From positions 1-10,822 of the forward strand of contig CALIQN010000125.1 in NCBI GenBank assembly GCA_938044045.1: DNA of 10,822 nucleotides. Direction: 5' to 3'. Both the position numbers and the translations under genes were made by a program. This document shows, piece after piece, positions 8,549 to 10,822 of this stretch. The notes beneath the pieces were generated by a model. That model was not told the origin of the DNA. It saw only the letters and a program-made list of their open reading frames with translations, and ran no database searches. Position 1 is the stretch's first letter. Each line of letters begins with the position of its first letter. Origin of the DNA: an uncultured Peptococcaceae bacterium (GTDB lineage: Bacteria; Bacillota; Peptococcia; Peptococcales; Peptococcaceae).

Positions 8549-8583
8549 AAAGTAACCGACTATCAAACCTAGTCGGTTACTTT
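8549..8583 (-). terminator. Intrinsic terminator after the major capsid gene
   Basis: AAAGTAACCGACTA (8549-8562) and TAGTCGGTTACTTT (8570-8583) form a perfect 14-bp stem with a 7-nt loop. On the minus strand it is followed by TTATTTTGG, giving a U-rich tail. It begins three bases after the capsid stop codon. As the downstream head and tail genes are in the same direction without an obvious promoter, it is probably a partial terminator that gives the capsid gene more transcript than the genes behind it (inference). Confidence 0.88.
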
Positions 8584-8585
8584 AT

Positions 8586-9455
8586 TTAAGCGCCTGTAAT
8601 ACTACCTACAATAACGCCAGAAACATCTTCCGCATAAAGCTTTGTCGCTAATACTGCAACTGTCTGACTGGTTAGGTTGATGGTGTTAGTATCGTGCATT
8701 ACCCCAATAATCCCAGTTGTGTCAGACACAATATCCTTAAAAGCTTTTTTGACCTCACCAGTAAGTTGTGCATACGCCAAGACCAAATTTTGAGCCGCTG
8801 TTGCATAAATCTTACCTTTTGCAATGCCTGGATGGATAATCGCTACCTTAGTATTCAAAAACCCACTCATGTAAGTCATTCCAAAACTGGTCTGGGTAGT
8901 GAGTTGAGCGGTTCCCAAATGTTTTGCAACATCTTCAGGGTTTAAGAAAGCAATGACATCAACCTCATCTTCTGGAAAAGCTGACACCACTTTAGCCCAA
9001 GCATCTGCCATAGTAATTTGTAAATTCGCTCCAGTTGCTACCCCTGTCCCTGTGGTCAAAAATTTAAAAAGATTATCTCTAATATCTTTTTGAATTTCCC
9101 TCAGCAACTTCTCATCTGTAAAACTGACAGCATTGTCAAAACCTACTTGTTGCACCAACTCGATTGGTACAGCCTTTCTAAACTTGTTCCACTCTAGTTC
9201 GTAAGTCTTGTTTACAGTTCGTGACACTTTTGAGAGAGGGATGTCATCACCAGCGCCAACGCTTTTGTTGTCTGCCAAGGTAACAGTGTTTTTGTAAGTT
9301 TTAATCACTGCCCCTGCGCTCATTGGGATTTTACGCTCAACCCCTAGCATTGTCGTAAGAGAGTTCAGATTTTTATTAAAATTTTCAACAAAATCAATAC
9401 TTAAAATCTGTGGGTCTGTAAAATCCGTTTTTGCCTGTAAATTATTTTCTGGCAT
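8586..9455 (-). CDS. Major capsid protein (HK97-like fold)
   Basis: The 289-residue protein matches capsid proteins that pair with DUF4355-type scaffolds: an N-terminal ILSIDFVENFNKNLNSLTTM region, GVERKIPMSAGAVIKTYK, the GAGDDIPLSKVSRT loop, a helix with IREIQKDIRDNLFKFL-like sequence (LREIQKDIRDNLFKFLTTG), and a P-domain containing VIAFLNPEDVAKHLG. The C-terminal half has the alternating strands expected of the A-domain. It would assemble into the procapsid around the scaffold. The ATG at 9455 has AGGAG seven bases upstream, whereas the ATG at 9461 is too close to that site, so the shorter form is preferred. No N-terminal delta domain or obvious protease gene was seen; the scaffold is a separate gene. 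Confidence 0.92.
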   Translation of the reverse strand: MPENNLQAKTDFTDPQILSIDFVENFNKNLNSLTTMLGVERKIPMSAGAVIKTYKNTVTLADNKSVGAGDDIPLSKVSRTVNKTYELEWNKFRKAVPIELVQQVGFDNAVSFTDEKLLREIQKDIRDNLFKFLTTGTGVATGANLQITMADAWAKVVSAFPEDEVDVIAFLNPEDVAKHLGTAQLTTQTSFGMTYMSGFLNTKVAIIHPGIAKGKIYATAAQNLVLAYAQLTGEVKKAFKDIVSDTTGIIGVMHDTNTINLTSQTVAVLATKLYAEDVSGVIVGSITGA

Positions 9456-9469
9456 AATCATTCTCCTTT

Positions 9470-10015
9470 TTAATAATTAAACAAGTGACTGTTTTCTCTG
9501 ATTGCTTTTCTACGTTCAGCACCATCACTTATAGCCATGATGTCTTCTTTTGTCATTGCTGGCTTAGCTTGGTTTGCCTTAGTGATAGCAGCTTTTAATA
9601 CTTTTGTCGTGCTATCATCCTTTTTGTTTTCTTTAAAAACAGGAAAGTCCTCTAAAACCTTGTTAAATCGTTCTGAAAGACTGCCTTCTTGTGTTGCTAC
9701 AAGCTTGCTGATATAAGGCAGATGCACCTCACTAACCCCATGACGCAATGCCAAATTCTCAAGCTGTAAGGCTTTTAGCTCAGCAATATCTTCAGCATAG
9801 TTCTCTTTTTTCTGTACCGGCTCGTCAAGAGCTTTCTCTTGAGTCTTAACCTCTTTCTTTACACGCTTTAAACGCTCCTTGATTAGTGCATCCACCTCAG
9901 CTTGAGTAAAAGTCTTCTCCTCTTTTTCCTCTGTCTCTGTAACCTCTTTTTCTATTTCCTCGTTGTTTTCCTCTGCAATTTCCACTACTTGTGTTTCTTT
10001 TACTTCTTCGCCCAT
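9470..10015 (-). CDS. Capsid scaffolding protein (DUF4355 type)
   Basis: The 181-residue product has a very acidic N-terminal third (many Glu, about residues 2-38), then a TFTQAEVDALIKERLKRVKK coiled-coil start (about 37-56), further helices with heptad character, and a C-terminal MTKEDIMAISDGAERRKAIR block followed by ENSHLFNY. This is the layout of DUF4355-type phage scaffolds, whose C-terminal helix-turn-helix contacts the capsid shell and which are lost on maturation. The ATG at 10015 has AAGGAGG eight bases upstream; the frame is open to a TTG at 10051 but this lacks a ribosome-binding site. It is immediately upstream of the major capsid gene. The region upstream holds the convergent toxin-antitoxin cassette with two minus-strand terminators and no clear promoter of its own. 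Confidence 0.88.
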   Translation of the reverse strand: MGEEVKETQVVEIAEENNEEIEKEVTETEEKEEKTFTQAEVDALIKERLKRVKKEVKTQEKALDEPVQKKENYAEDIAELKALQLENLALRHGVSEVHLPYISKLVATQEGSLSERFNKVLEDFPVFKENKKDDSTTKVLKAAITKANQAKPAMTKEDIMAISDGAERRKAIRENSHLFNY

Positions 10016-10091
10016 CTTAGAGCCTCCTTTTTTATCGTCTTTGTTGACCAATTCCTTGCACAGTTTTGAGCCTTAAGCACGTTTTGGGCAT

Positions 10092-10117
10092 AAAAAAAAG
10101 CACCCTGCTGGGGTGCT
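10092..10117 (-). terminator. Intrinsic terminator (minus strand) at the edge of the toxin-antitoxin cassette
   Basis: AGCACCC (10099-10105) and GGGTGCT (10111-10117) pair over 7 bp around a 5-nt loop. On the minus strand the stem is followed by seven to eight T residues, so it is oriented to stop transcription coming from the YjcQ side toward the scaffold. Its right arm abuts the toxin promoter, and the weak -35 position of that promoter falls inside the hairpin. Confidence 0.8.
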
Positions 10118-10121
10118 AATA

Positions 10122-10130
10122 TGCTATACT
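10122..10130 (+). promoter_or_regulatory. Extended -10 promoter of the toxin mRNA
   Basis: TGCTATACT fits an extended -10 element (TGn plus TATACT at 10125-10130). No good -35 hexamer is present at 16-18 bp. A start point near 10136-10138 is predicted, giving a transcript of about 177 nt that ends at the shared terminator and begins inside an inverted repeat complementary to the end of the toxin ORF. Confidence 0.65.
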
Positions 10131-10148
10131 GTTTTTGTCGTCTAACCA

Positions 10149-10168
10149 TTCCTACGGCAGTAGGGAGG
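10149..10168 (+). promoter_or_regulatory. 5' stem-loop masking a very strong toxin ribosome-binding site
   Basis: TTCCTAC (10149-10155) pairs with GTAGGGA (10160-10166) around a GGCA loop (one G-T pair). Two more C-G pairs with 10146-10147 across a one-base bulge would cover GG at 10167-10168. The masked site, GGAGGTGAT at 10164-10172, is almost perfectly complementary to the 16S rRNA 3' end and lies seven bases (from GGAGG) before the toxin ATG. Strong signal plus masking is a hallmark of type I toxin messages such as fst. Confidence 0.75.
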
Positions 10169-10173
10169 TGATA

Positions 10174-10202
10174 CCATGCTCAGTTTTCTTTTATCTCTTG
10201 TA
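10174..10202 (+). repeat. Direct repeats DRa and DRb, copy 1 (toxin side)
   Basis: CCATGCTC (10174-10181, containing the toxin ATG) and TTTATCTCTTGTA (10190-10202, codons 5-9) occur again in the same order and orientation at 10314-10337. The spacing between the two elements is 8 nt here and 3 nt in the second copy. They appear unpaired in the simple hairpin model of the toxin mRNA, so they would be open to the antisense RNA. Confidence 0.9.
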
Positions 10203-10274
10203 GGGACTATCGCGCGTGGTGTAATTTGTCATTACACCATCAAATGGCTAGATAGCCCCAAAGACGACAAATAG
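10176..10274 (+). CDS. Fst/Ldr-like type I toxin peptide (32 aa, predicted membrane peptide)
   Basis: The ORF encodes 32 residues: a hydrophobic segment (MLSFLLSLVGTIARG, then VICHYTI, about residues 2-23) able to form one membrane helix, then KWLD at 23-26 and a charged SPKDDK tail. Short hydrophobic helix plus WLD-like motif plus polar C-terminus is the pattern of the Fst/Ldr toxin superfamily, which damages the cell membrane or envelope when unrepressed. It departs from classic Fst in lacking the Ala-Pro in the helix and in having Arg14 and His19 within it. The gene has its own promoter, a masked strong ribosome-binding site, internal hairpins (for example TGGTGTAAT/ATTACACCA at 10217-10239) and a strong terminator, and it is on the opposite strand to all phage genes. 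The antisense RNA from the right would pair over the start codon and codons 5-9. A neutral small membrane peptide is the alternative, but the RNA architecture speaks for a toxin. Confidence 0.8.
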   Translation: MLSFLLSLVGTIARGVICHYTIKWLDSPKDDK

Positions 10275-10281
10275 CCTAAAT

Positions 10282-10313
10282 AAAAAGCGACCAGCTGGCA
10301 CTGGTCGCTTTTT
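10282..10313. terminator. Bidirectional intrinsic terminator shared by toxin mRNA and antitoxin RNA
   Basis: AAAAAGCGACCAG (10282-10294) and CTGGTCGCTTTTT (10301-10313) form a perfect 13-bp stem with a 6-nt loop CTGGCA. A and T runs at both feet make it work in both directions. It lies eight bases after the toxin stop codon. It is also the only stop signal for the convergent RNA and faces transcription leaving the YjcQ gene. The loop on the toxin RNA contains CUGG, which fits the YUNR U-turn pattern used for rapid RNA-RNA recognition. Confidence 0.93.
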
Positions 10314-10337
10314 CCATGCTCGAGTTTATCTCTTGTA
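10314..10337 (-). repeat. Direct repeats DRa and DRb, copy 2 (antitoxin side)
   Basis: CCATGCTC (10314-10321) and TTTATCTCTTGTA (10325-10337) repeat the toxin-side elements exactly. Because this copy is transcribed from the opposite strand, the small RNA becomes complementary to the toxin mRNA although the two genes overlap only at the terminator. Confidence 0.9.
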
Positions 10338-10348
10338 TGTCTACGTTC

Positions 10349-10377
10349 ACTATACCACTAACGCCCTATCCCGTCAA
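10349..10377 (-). promoter_or_regulatory. Sigma-A promoter of the antisense RNA
   Basis: On the minus strand TTGACG (10377-10372), a 17-bp spacer and TATAGT (10354-10349) are present, with TGG directly before the -10 hexamer (extended -10). It is the best promoter match I found in the window. The -35 box is only four bases from the stop codon of the YjcQ-like gene. A strong promoter for the unstable antisense RNA and a weaker one for the toxin is the usual balance in type I systems. Confidence 0.85.
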
Positions 10378-10380
10378 GCA

Positions 10381-10659
10381 CTATAGCACCGTATCAATAA
10401 CACCCTTTGCCAAATTAGCCGCCTTTTTCATCATGCTGTTGTCTTCTAGGTACTCGATACCCTTTAGCGTGATTTTGATATTGTCGTCTTCTAAACCCTT
10501 GATATAGCCCTCTTCTGCTAGTAGGATAATAAGCTCACGCCGTTTATTTTCGCTTACGCCTAGCGTGCTTGTGCTTATCCTATCCTTGTCAAGCTCGCCT
10601 GTTTCCATGGCTTTTACCAAGGCTATTAGGATTTGATAGATTGTTTGAAATTCTGGCAT
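10381..10659 (-). CDS. YjcQ-like winged-helix protein
   Basis: The 92-residue product resembles the YjcQ family of small phage and bacterial proteins with a winged-helix fold: TIYQILIALVKAME helix (about 6-19), ISTSTLGVSENKRRELIILL recognition-helix region (about 29-48), then GYIKGLEDDNIKITLKGIEY wing (52-71) and a C-terminal helix. Family members are of unknown function; DNA or protein binding is suggested by the fold. The ATG at 10659 has GGAG eight bases upstream. A GTG at 10665 overlaps the preceding stop but is too close to that site. It lies among head genes, where this family is often seen, and directly beside the antitoxin promoter. Confidence 0.8.
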   Translation of the reverse strand: MPEFQTIYQILIALVKAMETGELDKDRISTSTLGVSENKRRELIILLAEEGYIKGLEDDNIKITLKGIEYLEDNSMMKKAANLAKGVIDTVL

Positions 10660-10664
10660 TCTCA

Positions 10665-10822
10665 CTACTCCACGCTGACGCGTCCGTTTTTTGACACATA
10701 TTTAACGGTATTATCTGGAATAAATGGCTTATCTCTATTTGGGAATAATCTATTGTATTCTGCTTTGCGCTCTTTTTTCACCTCAAATTTATAGCCGTTG
10801 TTGCATTCTTGTCCTGTTCTTT
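10665..10822 (-). CDS. C-terminal fragment of an upstream phage gene, runs off right edge
   Basis: An open frame enters from the right edge and ends at a TAG at 10665-10667, leaving 51 residues (RTGQECNNGYKFEVKKERKA and on to GRVSVE). The stretch is basic and hydrophilic. I do not recognise it. From gene order (before YjcQ and scaffold) it may be the end of a minor capsid or head morphogenesis protein, but that is position-based only. The YjcQ ribosome-binding site lies within its last codons, suggesting co-transcription. Confidence 0.65.
   Translation of the reverse strand, partial: RTGQECNNGYKFEVKKERKAEYNRLFPNRDKPFIPDNTVKYVSKNGRVSVE

Larger units (their letters stand above)
10134..10271 (+). 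repeat. Long-range inverted repeat: 5' end versus 3' end of the toxin mRNA
   Basis: TTTGTCGTCT (10134-10143) is the exact reverse complement of AGACGACAAA (10262-10271), which forms the last codons of the toxin ORF. The first arm lies at the predicted 5' end of the mRNA; if the start is at 10137, seven of the ten pairs remain. Such 5'-3' closing helices are known from several type I toxin mRNAs, where they keep the message inactive or stable. Confidence 0.7.
10282..10342 (-). ncRNA. Antisense antitoxin RNA (RNA II-like), about 60 nt
   Basis: The predicted RNA starts near 10341-10343, seven or so bases after a consensus promoter, and ends in the shared terminator. Its 5' part contains the complement of both direct repeats (10325-10337 and 10314-10321), so it can pair with the toxin mRNA at 10190-10202 and at 10174-10181, over the start codon, and through the terminator stem. 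Length, convergent direction, repeats and shared terminator all match RNA II of the par locus of plasmid pAD1 as known from the literature. Inhibition of toxin translation initiation is the inferred mode of action. It has no credible coding potential. The exact start is an estimate. Confidence 0.78.

Noticed and set aside
10016..10051. Upstream extension of the scaffold gene to a TTG at 10051
   Set aside because: The AAGGAGG site lies inside this extension and serves the ATG at 10015.
10217..10239. Perfect 9-bp inverted repeat TGGTGTAAT/ATTACACCA as a protein operator
   Set aside because: It lies inside the toxin ORF and not at a promoter. An mRNA hairpin is the simpler explanation.
10276..10317. 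A 13-codon minus-strand ORF (MEKATSASWSLFI) inside the antisense RNA
   Set aside because: No ribosome-binding site precedes it and most of it is the terminator stem-loop. The RNA is better explained as non-coding.
10316..10507. Plus-strand ORF of 63 codons beginning MLEFISCM
   Set aside because: Its ATG comes from the second copy of the direct repeat and it then runs antisense through the YjcQ gene. It has no ribosome-binding site and passes through the antisense RNA promoter.

Overview
The window holds the head and tail morphogenesis genes of a siphophage-type prophage from a low-GC Gram-positive (Bacillota) host. The evidence is strong GGAGG-type ribosome-binding sites, A+T-rich codon choice, and a gene set (DUF4355-type scaffold, HK97-like capsid, three minor capsid/connector proteins, Gp15, TP901-type tape measure, Sipho_tail distal tail protein) that is typical of phages of Clostridia/Tissierellia and lactic streptococci. 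The species cannot be fixed from the sequence. No sign of host chromosomal DNA, integrase, tRNA, rRNA or CRISPR was seen.

All conventional genes lie on the minus strand and are read from high to low coordinates. The order is: C-terminal piece of an upstream gene (right edge), YjcQ-like winged-helix protein, scaffold, major capsid protein, a small head protein, a head-tail connector, three minor capsid/neck proteins (the third a tail terminator), major tail protein, tail assembly chaperone, Gp15 (downstream chaperone partner), tape measure, distal tail protein, and the N-terminal part of the tail-tip/endopeptidase protein (left edge). Neighbours are tightly packed, with TAATG, TGATG or ATGA junctions that suggest translational coupling. 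A strong terminator directly after the capsid gene probably lowers expression of the genes behind it.

The exception is about 330 bp between the YjcQ-like gene and the scaffold (10016-10380). It contains a compact cassette on the opposite strand that looks like a complete type I toxin-antitoxin locus of the Fst/par (pAD1) type. A 32-codon ORF (10176-10274, plus strand) encodes a hydrophobic peptide ending in a WLD motif and a charged tail. It has its own extended -10 promoter and a very strong but hairpin-sequestered ribosome-binding site. A consensus sigma-A promoter (TTGACG, 17 bp, TATAGT) on the minus strand drives a convergent RNA of about 60 nt. Both transcripts end in the same bidirectional terminator with a perfect 13-bp stem. 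Two direct repeats (8 and 13 bp) occur once at the toxin start and once in the template of the small RNA, so the two RNAs must be complementary there. The toxin mRNA can also form a long-range 5'-to-3' helix. The cassette is organised like a moron inside the late operon. It would be expressed in the lysogen independently of the silent structural genes, and late-operon readthrough would make long antisense RNA to the toxin.
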